DNA of 45,284 bases from CG-Epi1 sp964634895 (GTDB taxonomy: Archaea > Thermoplasmatota > Poseidoniia > MGIII > CG-Epi1), in the NCBI GenBank assembly GCA_964634895.1, contig CAZWJS010000009.1, positions 1 through 45,284 of the forward strand, given 5' to 3'. The notes under the pieces are model-generated. The model was not told the origin of the DNA. It made no database searches and was given only the letters and a program-made list of their open reading frames with translations. The translations under genes were made by a program, and so were the position numbers. Positions 17,474 through 24,761 of the stretch are shown here, piece by piece. Positions within the stretch are counted from its first letter, which is position 1. Each line of letters opens with the position of its first letter.

Positions 17474-18157
17474 ATGCCTTTAAGTCTCACTGTAATTATA
17501 CCTACATTAAACGAGGGTGAATCGATAGGCCCTACAATTGACCAAATTCCAAGAAACTTACCCTGGTTAGATGTTAAAGTTCTAATTGTAGATGGAAATT
17601 CATCAGATAATACTGCAGATGAAGCAAAAAAAAGAGGTGCGACTGTTCATAATGAAACTAGAAAAGGATACGGAAGAGCATACAAAACTGGATTTAGTTT
17701 AGTAGATACTGATTATGTTGCAACAATTGATGGTGATACTACCTATCCTGCAGATAAAATACCACATGTACTCGCCTTTCTAATAAATAATAATTTAGAC
17801 TTTGTAACTTGTAATAGATTGGATCGAATGGATAAAGATGCAATGTCAGTTACACACAAAATTGGGAATTGGGGACTGACATTTGGAACTAACCTTTTTC
17901 ATGGCATTAATATTAGAGATTCACAGAGTGGAATGTGGGTCTTCAAAAAGGAAGTTATCCAAAAAGTGAGGTTAACAAGTGATGGTATGCCTTTGTCTGA
18001 AGAATTTAAGATTGAAGCATTTAAAAGAGGTTTAAGAGCTGTAGAAATTCCAGTTCCATTTCATGCTAGAGTTGGTGAGGTAAAACTTAATACTTGGGAA
18101 GATGGGATTTGGAATTTATGGTTTTTAGTAACTAAAATGAGAGATTTTAGGGACTAA
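17474..18157 (+). CDS. Family 2 glycosyltransferase, dolichol-phosphate mannosyltransferase-like
   Basis: 227-aa GT-A fold glycosyltransferase. The N-terminal nucleotide-sugar motif is SLTVIIPTLNEGESI, followed by LIVDGNSSDNT, and the metal-binding DxD motif is TIDGDTTYP. The later part contains DSQSGMWVFKKEV and the acceptor-side LSEEFKIEAFKRG. It resembles polyprenol (dolichol)-phosphate mannose/glucose synthases that make lipid-linked sugar donors for archaeal N-glycosylation or glycolipids. There are no C-terminal membrane helices, so it would act as a peripheral cytoplasmic enzyme. It abuts the stop codon of the convergent gene (TAATTA, no spacer). Confidence 0.87.
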   Translation: MPLSLTVIIPTLNEGESIGPTIDQIPRNLPWLDVKVLIVDGNSSDNTADEAKKRGATVHNETRKGYGRAYKTGFSLVDTDYVATIDGDTTYPADKIPHVLAFLINNNLDFVTCNRLDRMDKDAMSVTHKIGNWGLTFGTNLFHGINIRDSQSGMWVFKKEVIQKVRLTSDGMPLSEEFKIEAFKRGLRAVEIPVPFHARVGEVKLNTWEDGIWNLWFLVTKMRDFRD

Positions 18158-19198
18158 TTATTTGCATTTACCATTGCTTTTAGTCTCACAAATATGAAAC
18201 CAAGCCCAGAAGGTACGTCCCTCTTTTGTTGATGAATCATCGCCAAGATCATTTGTAAAGTCAAATACTACTGTATAATCGCCGTTACCCTCTATATCGT
18301 AAAATTCTTGAATATCTAGCAAAAACAAAAGACTGGCTTGGGAATCTATGATTTCAAAGAAGTCATACTTTTTACCTGAAGAATAAGTATAGGTACCTGT
18401 ACTACTGTCTATATCAAAATTGATAGTTTCTACAAGAGTACCTGATTCTGCAGAACCGCCGTGATCTGAATCATCATCCCAATACTCTTCTCCTTGATTT
18501 TCATTGAAAGGTTGGTCATGATGATATACCTTTGCTGAACCCGTAACCCAAGGATTGATGTAACTAATATCTGCTGATGTTGATGTAAACTGGAGATTTA
18601 TGTTAGCAAATGCTTCATCATCTAATGGATATTCGGCTCTGTCGTCTTCTTCCACTCCGTCAAAACTAGTCACTACTGCATTAAGATAGTCTGCAAAACG
18701 ATTAAGTTTTACCGTATTGCTTGATTCTTGACTTCCTACTTCAATAGTAAGTTTATATTCTCCATTTCCTACAAAAAAGGATTCGTAATCGACTGCGATC
18801 GATCCACGACCATCATCATTTAACTCAAACTCACCTGTGGTTTGTTTAGATCCACCAAAACTAATGTGATATTCGCCCTCTTTCTTTAGCATCCCAAAGG
18901 CTGGCGAAGTTGCAAGAATATTAGCATCTAACGTCCTATCTCCAGGATCTTTACCTTCATTAACATCTATCAATACAGAAAGACTGCCTGCACCAGAATA
19001 AAAACCAAAATTTGTAAATATCATTGATGATAATAGGATAAGTATAACAAAGGCTGCCCCGCCTGCAATTTTCATTCTAGAAGCTACGGATATATCTGAA
19101 ATAAAAGAATTTGAGGATTCATCAAAATCATCTTCATCCCAATCATCATCCCAATCATCCTCCTCTGGTATTGCAGCTGCAGATTCACCGGATTGCAT
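18158..19198 (-). CDS. Single-pass membrane protein with acidic cytoplasmic tail and extracellular domain, unknown function
   Basis: 346-aa protein that I do not recognise. The first ~38 residues are strongly acidic and Trp-containing (DDWDDDWDEDDFDESS), then comes one transmembrane helix (about 44-66), after which a long domain of Gly/Ser/Asp-rich beta-strand segments runs to the end, with two Cys in the last ten residues. The topology predicts the N-terminus in the cytoplasm and the large domain outside. A TATA-like CTTATAAC on the plus strand (19222-19229), read from the minus strand, lies about 28 nt upstream of the ATG. It faces the glycosyltransferase gene tail to tail without spacing. 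Confidence 0.7.
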   Translation of the reverse strand: MQSGESAAAIPEEDDWDDDWDEDDFDESSNSFISDISVASRMKIAGGAAFVILILLSSMIFTNFGFYSGAGSLSVLIDVNEGKDPGDRTLDANILATSPAFGMLKKEGEYHISFGGSKQTTGEFELNDDGRGSIAVDYESFFVGNGEYKLTIEVGSQESSNTVKLNRFADYLNAVVTSFDGVEEDDRAEYPLDDEAFANINLQFTSTSADISYINPWVTGSAKVYHHDQPFNENQGEEYWDDDSDHGGSAESGTLVETINFDIDSSTGTYTYSSGKKYDFFEIIDSQASLLFLLDIQEFYDIEGNGDYTVVFDFTNDLGDDSSTKEGRTFWAWFHICETKSNGKCK

Positions 19199-19243
19199 AA
19201 ACTATATGCTATAACTTCCTTCTTATAACCTTTCCCTAACAAT

Positions 19244-20533
19244 TTAATTTAGGATGAATGGAACTTTTGCTTTATCACCTGTTATTGTACTTAAAAAATC
19301 GTGTTTTAAAAACCCTTTCGCTATAAGTGCTAAGACTTTATTTTTTATTTTTGAAGCCGGCATAGAACCCACAAACATATGTGTAAAAAATTCTTTTGTT
19401 TCTTCATCTAATGCTGCATATTTTATCAAACTATTAGGCATAACCATTAGCAAATGCCAACCTACTTTTAACCATTCCAAATCATCTCCCCATTTTTCAT
19501 TCCAGGCTCTATGATAACACATCAATGATGCTTTGTCAAATTTACCTTCCACAAATATATTTCCAAGAGCTTCGGCGGCAATTCTCCCTGAGTCAAGGGC
19601 ATAATACAAACCTTCTCCAGACAGTGGAGATACAAAACCACCTGCATCACCAACAACGAGCATCCTATCGCCAACTGTACACTTCATACCCATACCAACA
19701 GGAATATTTGAACCTGCAATCATCTTACGATTTATTTCTATATCTTTAGGAAACCAACCTTGTCCTTTCAAAGTATCCACATAATCTAAAAGATACTGCC
19801 TTTCATCCCACTTTGGATTTTCTTTCTTAATCTTTTTAATTATAGAACGTGGGCAGCCAATTCCAACATTTAATACCGTATCCTTGGAAAAAGACCAGCC
19901 ATAACCATCTAAATTTTGATATTTAATATGCGCCATAGATATGCGCTCTTTGCCATAAACTCTATCCATAAACTCACGGCCAACTTCTACTTCAAAATAA
20001 AGTGCTGTAGCTATGTCTTCGTCACGCCATTTCATAGGCATCTTTTCAACTTCTCTTATACGTCTAGAAACCATGTCAAAAGAACCACCGGCACCAACTA
20101 TAACCTCACTCGTAAGCTTCTCTCCATTTCGAAGAGTCGTAACTACCTTATCATCCAATATTTCAAAGCCTTTTACAGCTACACCTTCAATGAGATTAGC
20201 TCCTTCAGCAACTGCATATTCAACCAATTGATTATCAAACTGCAATCTTCGAATATTATAAAAGAAAGGCTTTTCACTTACATAATCCACTGGCATAAAA
20301 TCTGGACCATAAACAATACCTCGTAAACATTTAGATTCTAAAAAATCACCCCAATTAGAAATAATGTGATCAAATTCTTCAATGTGAACACATAGTCCTC
20401 CTCCACAAGCTTTTTCTCTTGGAAACTTGGCTCTATCTACTAACGCAACACTTCGTCCTTGTTTAGCTAGATAATATGCAGCTGTGGCTCCAGCTGGTCC
20501 TGCACCTTCAACAACAACGTCATAATGGCTCAA
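19244..20533 (-). CDS. Geranylgeranyl reductase family FAD-dependent oxidoreductase
   Basis: 429-aa flavoprotein that, in archaea, saturates the geranylgeranyl chains of ether lipids. The N-terminal dinucleotide-binding motif is VVVEGAGPAGATAAYYLAKQG with the ribose-binding acidic residue in LVDRAKFPREKACGGGLC. The middle has IVGAGGSFDMVSRRI, and the second FAD motif is MLVVGDAGGFVSPLSGEGLYYAL. Length (about 400-450) fits the family. Its ATG overlaps the stop of the eS17 gene (ATGA), so a lipid enzyme is coupled to a ribosomal protein. Halogenase-like or other GGR-superfamily activity cannot be excluded. Confidence 0.9.
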   Translation of the reverse strand: MSHYDVVVEGAGPAGATAAYYLAKQGRSVALVDRAKFPREKACGGGLCVHIEEFDHIISNWGDFLESKCLRGIVYGPDFMPVDYVSEKPFFYNIRRLQFDNQLVEYAVAEGANLIEGVAVKGFEILDDKVVTTLRNGEKLTSEVIVGAGGSFDMVSRRIREVEKMPMKWRDEDIATALYFEVEVGREFMDRVYGKERISMAHIKYQNLDGYGWSFSKDTVLNVGIGCPRSIIKKIKKENPKWDERQYLLDYVDTLKGQGWFPKDIEINRKMIAGSNIPVGMGMKCTVGDRMLVVGDAGGFVSPLSGEGLYYALDSGRIAAEALGNIFVEGKFDKASLMCYHRAWNEKWGDDLEWLKVGWHLLMVMPNSLIKYAALDEETKEFFTHMFVGSMPASKIKNKVLALIAKGFLKHDFLSTITGDKAKVPFILN

Positions 20534-20721
20534 ACCTGTCCCTGTTTTCTATACCTAGTAACATAACCAGTGATACGATTACGCATAGTCAAACTGCTTG
20601 CATCTGTTAACTCAGCAACAACTTCTTTGTTGTGATCAAAATCATCCGTAAAACGTTCAGGATGATTTCTAACTAATTCAATCGCCACGCGTTTAATGTA
20701 TGTCGGTCGTACCCTACCCAT
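20530..20721 (-). CDS. rps17e: 30S ribosomal protein eS17 (S17e)
   Basis: 63-aa small-subunit ribosomal protein found in archaea and eukaryotes. It starts with MGRVRPTYIKRVAIEL and has the family core FTDDFDHNKEVVAELT, followed by RNRITGYVTRYRKQG. Length matches archaeal S17e. A TATA-like element sits about 29 nt upstream of the ATG, so this is likely the first gene of a two-gene operon with the geranylgeranyl reductase (ATGA overlap). Confidence 0.97.
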   Translation of the reverse strand: MGRVRPTYIKRVAIELVRNHPERFTDDFDHNKEVVAELTDASSLTMRNRITGYVTRYRKQGQV

Positions 20722-20746
20722 GCATGCGCTTCACTTTTGGGCACTA

Positions 20747-20754
20747 TTTATAAT
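20747..20754 (-). promoter_or_regulatory. TATA-like element of the eS17 operon
   Basis: ATTATAAA on the minus strand, centred about 29 nt before the eS17 ATG at 20721. The same 100-nt intergenic region carries the divergent promoter of the PRC-barrel gene. Confidence 0.45.
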
Positions 20755-20793
20755 CTATTATTAAAATGGCGTAAGAAAATAAGAACACAAAAT

Positions 20794-20801
20794 AATTATA
20801 T
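20794..20801 (+). promoter_or_regulatory. TATA-like element of the PRC-barrel gene
   Basis: AATTATAT is centred about 24 nt upstream of the GTG at 20821, supporting GTG as a leaderless start. It is followed by a C-rich stretch (CCTCATCC). Confidence 0.45.
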
Positions 20802-20820
20802 CCTCATCCAATAGGCCACT

Positions 20821-21123
20821 GTGTTAAACGAAGCTTCAAGACTATCTGGGTTAACGGTCTATACTAGAAATGGTCAAAGACTTGGTGTGGTCCATGACCT
20901 TCTTTTAGATACAACTCAAAGAGTAATATCTGCTTTATTGATAACGGGAACAACACCCCAATTGGTTAAAGATAGTGCAAACATAATCATTCCTTATAGG
21001 TGGGTGCAAGATTTAGATGATGTTGTGATTCTTAGATATTTTCCAGAAAAGCTAGATTTTAATGAGAACGATGAAGAACCTGATTTTAATTTTGAGGATG
21101 ATGGCTTCTATGATGAAAATTAA
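20821..21123 (+). CDS. PRC-barrel domain protein
   Basis: 100-aa protein consisting of one PRC-barrel (residues ~3-75): LSGLTVYTRNGQRLGVVHDL, then 'RVISALLI' and IIPYRWVQDLDDVVIL. PRC-barrels are small beta-barrels used in RNA-processing proteins (RimM) and in stand-alone archaeal proteins of uncertain role, possibly linked to division or ribosome biology. The last 25 residues are acidic (ENDEEPDFNFEDDGFYDEN). It starts with GTG; a TATA-like element is correctly spaced. It lies just upstream of tRNA-Gln on the same strand. Confidence 0.88.
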   Translation: MLNEASRLSGLTVYTRNGQRLGVVHDLLLDTTQRVISALLITGTTPQLVKDSANIIIPYRWVQDLDDVVILRYFPEKLDFNENDEEPDFNFEDDGFYDEN

Positions 21124-21143
21124 ATCATAAGGATTTAACATTG

Positions 21144-21151
21144 TTTATTTA
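21144..21151 (+). promoter_or_regulatory. TATA-like element of tRNA-Gln
   Basis: TTTATTTA is centred about 31 nt upstream of the mature tRNA 5' end (21179), the right place for a TSS a few nucleotides before the tRNA. Confidence 0.45.
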
Positions 21152-21178
21152 TGCACCACATAGCGCTGAATCTTTGTC

Positions 21179-21254
21179 AGCCCCGTAGTGTAGTGGTCCA
21201 TCATTTAGGACTCTGGATCCTGAGACCCAGGTTCGAATCCTGGCGGGGCTACCA
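21179..21254 (+). tRNA. tRNA-Gln (anticodon CTG), CCA encoded
   Basis: 76-nt tRNA folded by hand. The acceptor stem AGCCCCG pairs with CGGGGCT and the discriminator is A followed by genomic CCA. The T arm is CCAGG-TTCGAAT-CCTGG. The anticodon stem TAGGA/TCCTG closes the loop CTCTGGA, giving anticodon CTG for codon CAG; the outermost pair is a T-G wobble. The D arm carries AGTGGTC. The sequence is close to archaeal tRNA-Gln. No intron is visible. Confidence 0.95.
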
Positions 21255-21281
21255 ATAATTAATACCCATCATTGAGCCTTT

Positions 21282-21455
21282 GTGAATTGGTGGACAATAA
21301 TATTTGGATTTTGCCTAATTGTGGCTCTATCATGCGGTTGGCTTGTATGGGTGTCAAGATTTGTTTGGCAAGATCAAAAATTAGCTATTAGGTATGCTGC
21401 TATAGGAGGTGCAGCTACCCTAATAACGATGATAATAGGAATGGAAAAATTATGA
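21282..21455 (+). CDS. 57-aa membrane peptide translationally coupled to the PqqD-like gene
   Basis: Small gene starting with GTG at 21282: N-W-W-T-I-I-F-G-F at the start, hydrophobic helix 4-27, a charged hinge (RFVWQDQK), a second hydrophobic helix (~37-53) and MEKL at the end. Its TGA overlaps the ATG of the next gene as ATGA, the same coupling used elsewhere in the window, which is the main reason to believe it is real. No family recognised. It begins 27 nt after the tRNA-Gln CCA and may share its transcript. The GTG start is uncertain, with no ribosome-binding site seen. Confidence 0.6.
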   Translation: MNWWTIIFGFCLIVALSCGWLVWVSRFVWQDQKLAIRYAAIGGAATLITMIIGMEKL

Positions 21456-21790
21456 ATAAAAGTGAAATACTTTCTAAAATCCCTAAGAAAATTGAAGGGA
21501 ACGATGTAGAATGGTTTTATGAAGAGAAAAAAATAGTAATTACATATCCTAAAAAATTTAGTAAAATGGAAAGTTGGATTCATAAAAGAATTGGAGGGCC
21601 TGAAAAAATTAGAAGACCGTTTGATGAATTTTCTACATTTATTTGGGAACTATGTGACGGAAAAAACAATGTGGCAAATGTCATACAAAAATTTGATGCC
21701 CAATTTGGAGAGAGTGTAGCTCCTGCATCAAATAGAGTCCAAAGTTTCTTAGAAAAGCTTCTCAGATTGAACCTAATAGAATTGATTTGA
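21452..21790 (+). CDS. PqqD-like protein (RiPP recognition element fold)
   Basis: 112-aa protein whose C-terminal ~55 residues follow the PqqD pattern: R-R-P-F-D-E-F-S-T-F-I-W-E-L-C-D-G, then N-V-A-N-V-I-Q-K-F and RVQSFLEKLLRLNLIEL. PqqD-type winged-helix domains bind leader peptides of ribosomally made, modified peptides. The N-terminal half (VEWFYEEKKIVITYPKKFSKMESWIHKRIGG) is less standard and basic. No radical SAM enzyme or precursor peptide is nearby; the only coupled gene is the 57-aa membrane peptide. Its function here is unknown; stand-alone PqqD-like proteins exist in archaea. Confidence 0.75.
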   Translation: MNKSEILSKIPKKIEGNDVEWFYEEKKIVITYPKKFSKMESWIHKRIGGPEKIRRPFDEFSTFIWELCDGKNNVANVIQKFDAQFGESVAPASNRVQSFLEKLLRLNLIELI

Positions 21791-21837
21791 ATAACATCAC
21801 TATTATATTCTAGGGCATAGAGCCATTTTAGGACGTC

Positions 21838-22842
21838 ATGGCAGACATAGAATTTGATTGGAAAACTGGAGTAAAGGAAACCTGTATAAATCTCAAGGGA
21901 AAGAAACTTATTGGATTACAAATTCCTGAAGGGCTTAAACCAAAAACATTTGAAATTATCAATATGATAAAAGATTTGACAAAAGCTGAAGTTGTTCTAT
22001 GGGGGGAGCCAACCTATGGCGCATGTGATTTAGCTGATAGACCTATGGAAGAAATAGGTGCTGATGCCTTAATACATATGGGGCATTTACCTATGCCTTA
22101 TCATTCGGAATTCTATGCAATACCTACATATTTCATACCTGTAAAACATACTGGAAGTTTAAACCTTAAAGATGACGCTATAAACAAAATAAAAAAAATC
22201 ATTCCCAGAAAAGTAGGTATTGTAACTACTGCACAACACTTACATTTAATTAATAAAATAAGCATAAAATTAGAAGAAAAGGGATTCGATACTAGCGTAA
22301 CTAAAGGAGGACCTAGGTTAGCTGCTGCAGGGCAGCTATTAGGGTGTAACTCCTCAGCGGCAAGGAAACTAAAGGCAGATGGATTTGTTTACATAGGAAC
22401 TGGACTATTTCATCCCCTTACTGTTGCTCTCTCATCTGATAAAAGAGTTGCTTGTGTTGATCCTCATACTGGTGAAGTTACTGAAGCTAATCCAAAACCA
22501 TTCCTAAAACAGAGATATGCAGCTATCTCTGAAGCGCATAATGCAAAAAGATGGGGAGTGCTATTTTCAAATCAAATAGGGCAGAAAAGAATGGATTTAG
22601 CCGAAAAAATCGGAACCTTACTAGAAGAAAATGGCAGAGAAGTAATTATGATTGGAAGCGTACATCAATCACATGAACAACTTCTTGGTATGGGTATTGA
22701 TGCTGCAGTCATTACAGCATGTCCTCGACTGGCAATAGAGGATGGACCAACGTGGCCTATACCTCTTTTGACAATCCCCGAAGCTCAAATAGTACTAGGA
22801 AAAAGACAACTGGAACCATACCCTTTTGATGAATTCGCATAA
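21838..22842 (+). CDS. dph2: Diphthamide biosynthesis enzyme Dph2 (3-amino-3-carboxypropyl transferase)
   Basis: 334-aa non-classical radical SAM enzyme that adds the 3-amino-3-carboxypropyl group of SAM to the target histidine of elongation factor 2, the first step of diphthamide synthesis. The three cysteines that hold the 4Fe-4S cluster, one per domain, are present: Cys63 (TYGACDLADRP), Cys170 (GQLLGCNSS) and Cys295 (TACPRLAIEDG). Length is normal for archaeal homodimeric Dph2. A TATA-like TTATATT at about 21803-21809 precedes the ATG by roughly 30 nt. Confidence 0.95.
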   Translation: MADIEFDWKTGVKETCINLKGKKLIGLQIPEGLKPKTFEIINMIKDLTKAEVVLWGEPTYGACDLADRPMEEIGADALIHMGHLPMPYHSEFYAIPTYFIPVKHTGSLNLKDDAINKIKKIIPRKVGIVTTAQHLHLINKISIKLEEKGFDTSVTKGGPRLAAAGQLLGCNSSAARKLKADGFVYIGTGLFHPLTVALSSDKRVACVDPHTGEVTEANPKPFLKQRYAAISEAHNAKRWGVLFSNQIGQKRMDLAEKIGTLLEENGREVIMIGSVHQSHEQLLGMGIDAAVITACPRLAIEDGPTWPIPLLTIPEAQIVLGKRQLEPYPFDEFA

Positions 22843-22852
22843 AGGGTAATCT

Positions 22853-22859
22853 CTTAAAC
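22853..22859 (+). promoter_or_regulatory. TATA-like element of the TBP gene
   Basis: CTTAAAC is centred about 24 nt upstream of the GTG at 22880, in the 37-nt gap after dph2, supporting GTG as the start. Confidence 0.4.
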
Positions 22860-22879
22860 TTACCTGTTTTGAAGAATCA

Positions 22880-23431
22880 GTGGGTCCTTTAAAAATCGAA
22901 AATGTAATCGCGGTTTCACACCTCGGGAAGGAACTCGAGTTAGTAAAATTGGCAACTGAGATTCCAAACGCTAAATACTCTAGTTCAGGCAACCCCTCCG
23001 TTATTGTAGAGATTGATTCCGGAAACAAGAGGAAGGCTGCGGGTGTAATGTTTGCAAATGGAAAAGTAGTCGTGACTGGAATAATATCTTTGAATGAAGG
23101 GAAACTTGTAATGGCTAAACTGAAAAATTTAGTTAAAGCAATAGACAAAAAAGTCAACATGAAAAGAGCAACTAAGATTGAGAATATAGTTGCTAGATTT
23201 ACTTTGGATCAAATTCTTGATTTAAGCGCAATTGCATTGGCAATTCCAGGATGTGAATATGACCCTACGCGTTTCCAAGGTCTTGTTTTAAGAATGGAAA
23301 AACCTTCTGCCAGCTTTATTCTTTTCGAGTCTGGTGTTTCAATTGTAACTGATGTACTTAGCGAAGCAAAAGCAAAGAAAGCATTTAATGAACTAAAAAA
23401 ATTTATGTTAAAGGCAAAAATAATATCCTAA
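22880..23431 (+). CDS. tbp: TATA-box binding protein, divergent
   Basis: 183-aa two-repeat TBP fold, the basal archaeal transcription factor that bends promoter DNA. Repeat 1 opens with LKIENVIAVSHLG and has VMFANGKVVVTG; repeat 2 opens with KIENIVARFTLDQILDLSAIA and has CEYDPTRFQGLVLRM and FILFESG. Several conserved positions are changed: the first-repeat FPG stirrup reads N-P-S without the Phe, the second reads FQG, and the second-repeat 'SGK...TGAKS' region reads SGVSIVTDVLS. The acidic C-terminal tail of many archaeal TBPs is missing. It begins with GTG and ends directly before the ATG of the next gene (TAA-ATG, no spacer). It may be the main TBP of a divergent lineage or a paralogue. Confidence 0.85.
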   Translation: MGPLKIENVIAVSHLGKELELVKLATEIPNAKYSSSGNPSVIVEIDSGNKRKAAGVMFANGKVVVTGIISLNEGKLVMAKLKNLVKAIDKKVNMKRATKIENIVARFTLDQILDLSAIALAIPGCEYDPTRFQGLVLRMEKPSASFILFESGVSIVTDVLSEAKAKKAFNELKKFMLKAKIIS

Positions 23432-24361
23432 ATGAAGAATAAACTATTTCTGATGCTTTGTGAAAACCTTCAAAGATCTGTAAAAAAAGACTGTGGAAAG
23501 CCAGTTAGCATAGCATTCTCAGGGGGAATTGATTCCAGCCTAATTGCATTATTGGCTAGAAAAAATAATGATGTTGAATTGCTTACTGTTGGAACTCCCA
23601 ACTCACATGATTTAGAAGCTGCTGAGACTGCAGCAAAAATAATTAATATTAAACTAAAAAGGATTGAAGTAATGCCGGAATTAATGGTTTTAGAAGGAAG
23701 AAAAATGCAAAAACATTTAGATTTAAAGCCTATTGAAATCGAATTTATGCTGCCTTTTTGGATTGCTGCAAAAGAGGCAAAATATTCTACATTAATGTGT
23801 GGACAAGGAGCCGATGAATTATTTGGAGGGTATGCAAGATTCAAAGAAAAAAAACAAGAGATTAATTTAGCAAAGGAAGTTGATGATTTAAAGAAAAGAA
23901 TACCTGAAAGGGAAAAAATGATAACCGATTTTTTTAACTTGAAACTGTCTTGCCCTTATCTTTCAGAAAAGGTAATTGAATCTGCAAACAAATTTAGTGA
24001 AAATGAACGAATAGGTGATTTAGGAAAAGAGGTTCTTAGAGAAGCGGCCATTATGCTTGGATTACCAAGAGAAATTGCTGAAAGAAAGAAAAAGGCTGCT
24101 CAGTATGGGAGTGGGAGTCAAAAGGCAATAAAAAAAATAGTAAAGCATCGCATTCAGTTCGAAATCAAATTTGACTCAAGTGAAATAGCTAAATCCGTTG
24201 CTAAAGCAACAGAACCTGAGAACTTAGGTTGGGTAGAAACTGAAGTCATTGGTAATAAAATAACTGCCATAGTTAAAGCTGAAAATTTGGGAAGTTTGAG
24301 AGAGGCTACAGAGGACTTCATGTCGTGTCTGTCTGTCGCTGAGAAGATTGCAAAACAATAA
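23432..24361 (+). CDS. Asparagine synthase-like (PP-loop) domain fused to a KEOPS Pcc1-like domain
   Basis: 309-aa protein of two parts. Residues 1-235 are an asparagine-synthetase C-terminal-type ATP pyrophosphatase: PP-loop SGGIDSS (30-36), GQGADELFGGY (124-134), SCPYLSEKVIESA, GKEVLREAAIMLGLP and KKKAAQYGSG. The glutaminase domain of true AsnB is absent. Residues 241-309 look like Pcc1, the small dimerising subunit of the KEOPS tRNA-modification complex: strand IQFEIKFDSSEIAKSVAKAT, then EVIGNKITAIVKAENLGSLR and the helix EATEDFMSCLSVAEKI. It directly follows tbp. A Sua5/YrdC gene, which supplies the KEOPS substrate, lies 1.6 kb downstream. The Pcc1 call is by pattern and should be tested; the enzymatic half is firm at fold level, its substrate unknown. 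Confidence 0.78.
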   Translation: MKNKLFLMLCENLQRSVKKDCGKPVSIAFSGGIDSSLIALLARKNNDVELLTVGTPNSHDLEAAETAAKIINIKLKRIEVMPELMVLEGRKMQKHLDLKPIEIEFMLPFWIAAKEAKYSTLMCGQGADELFGGYARFKEKKQEINLAKEVDDLKKRIPEREKMITDFFNLKLSCPYLSEKVIESANKFSENERIGDLGKEVLREAAIMLGLPREIAERKKKAAQYGSGSQKAIKKIVKHRIQFEIKFDSSEIAKSVAKATEPENLGWVETEVIGNKITAIVKAENLGSLREATEDFMSCLSVAEKIAKQ

Positions 24362-24385
24362 ATCAAAGGTTATCTTAACTGCATT

Positions 24386-24718
24386 ATGAGTCAAACTTAC
24401 GCAAGTATGCTATCGAAAGTTCAAGAATTTCATGATAAACATGAGTTTAGTAACGAGAAAAATAACGGTCACGACATGGCCTACCGAATTTTACTAACTA
24501 TTGAAGAATTAGGTGAATTGTCTGAATGTTTCACAAAAGGGAAGACAAAAACTGAAAAAGCGGAAGAATTAGCTGATCTTTTGATATTGACTCTAGGGCA
24601 CTCAATCGCAATGAATATCGACCTAGAAATGGCCTTCAACAAAAAAATGAAAAAAATAATGGAAAGGCCTGCAATAAGAGGCGATTTAGGAATAAGAGTT
24701 ACTAATTACAAAAAATGA
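24386..24718 (+). CDS. MazG-like nucleotide pyrophosphohydrolase
   Basis: 110-aa all-alpha NTP pyrophosphohydrolase. The metal-binding pattern is visible: E-E-L-G-E-L-S-E in the second helix and E-E-L-A-D-L-L-I in the third. Such proteins hydrolyse (d)NTPs to monophosphates, often as a house-cleaning step. The C-terminus (MERPAIRGDLGIRVTNYKK) is a basic tail. It lies 24 nt after the asparagine-synthase-like/Pcc1 gene and 22 nt before the extended citrate synthase frame, so it may belong to the same transcript. Substrate unknown. Confidence 0.82.
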   Translation: MSQTYASMLSKVQEFHDKHEFSNEKNNGHDMAYRILLTIEELGELSECFTKGKTKTEKAEELADLLILTLGHSIAMNIDLEMAFNKKMKKIMERPAIRGDLGIRVTNYKK

Positions 24719-24761
24719 GAAATTCGGCAAATGCTAAATATTGCAGTCTTTATTGACAATT

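Noticed and set aside
21452..21790. PQQ biosynthesis or a full RiPP gene cluster
   Set aside because: No PqqA/C/E-like genes or radical SAM enzyme in the surrounding 20 kb.
23432..24151. True glutamine-dependent asparagine synthetase
   Set aside because: The N-terminal class II glutaminase domain and its Cys2 are absent; the protein begins only about 29 residues before the PP-loop.
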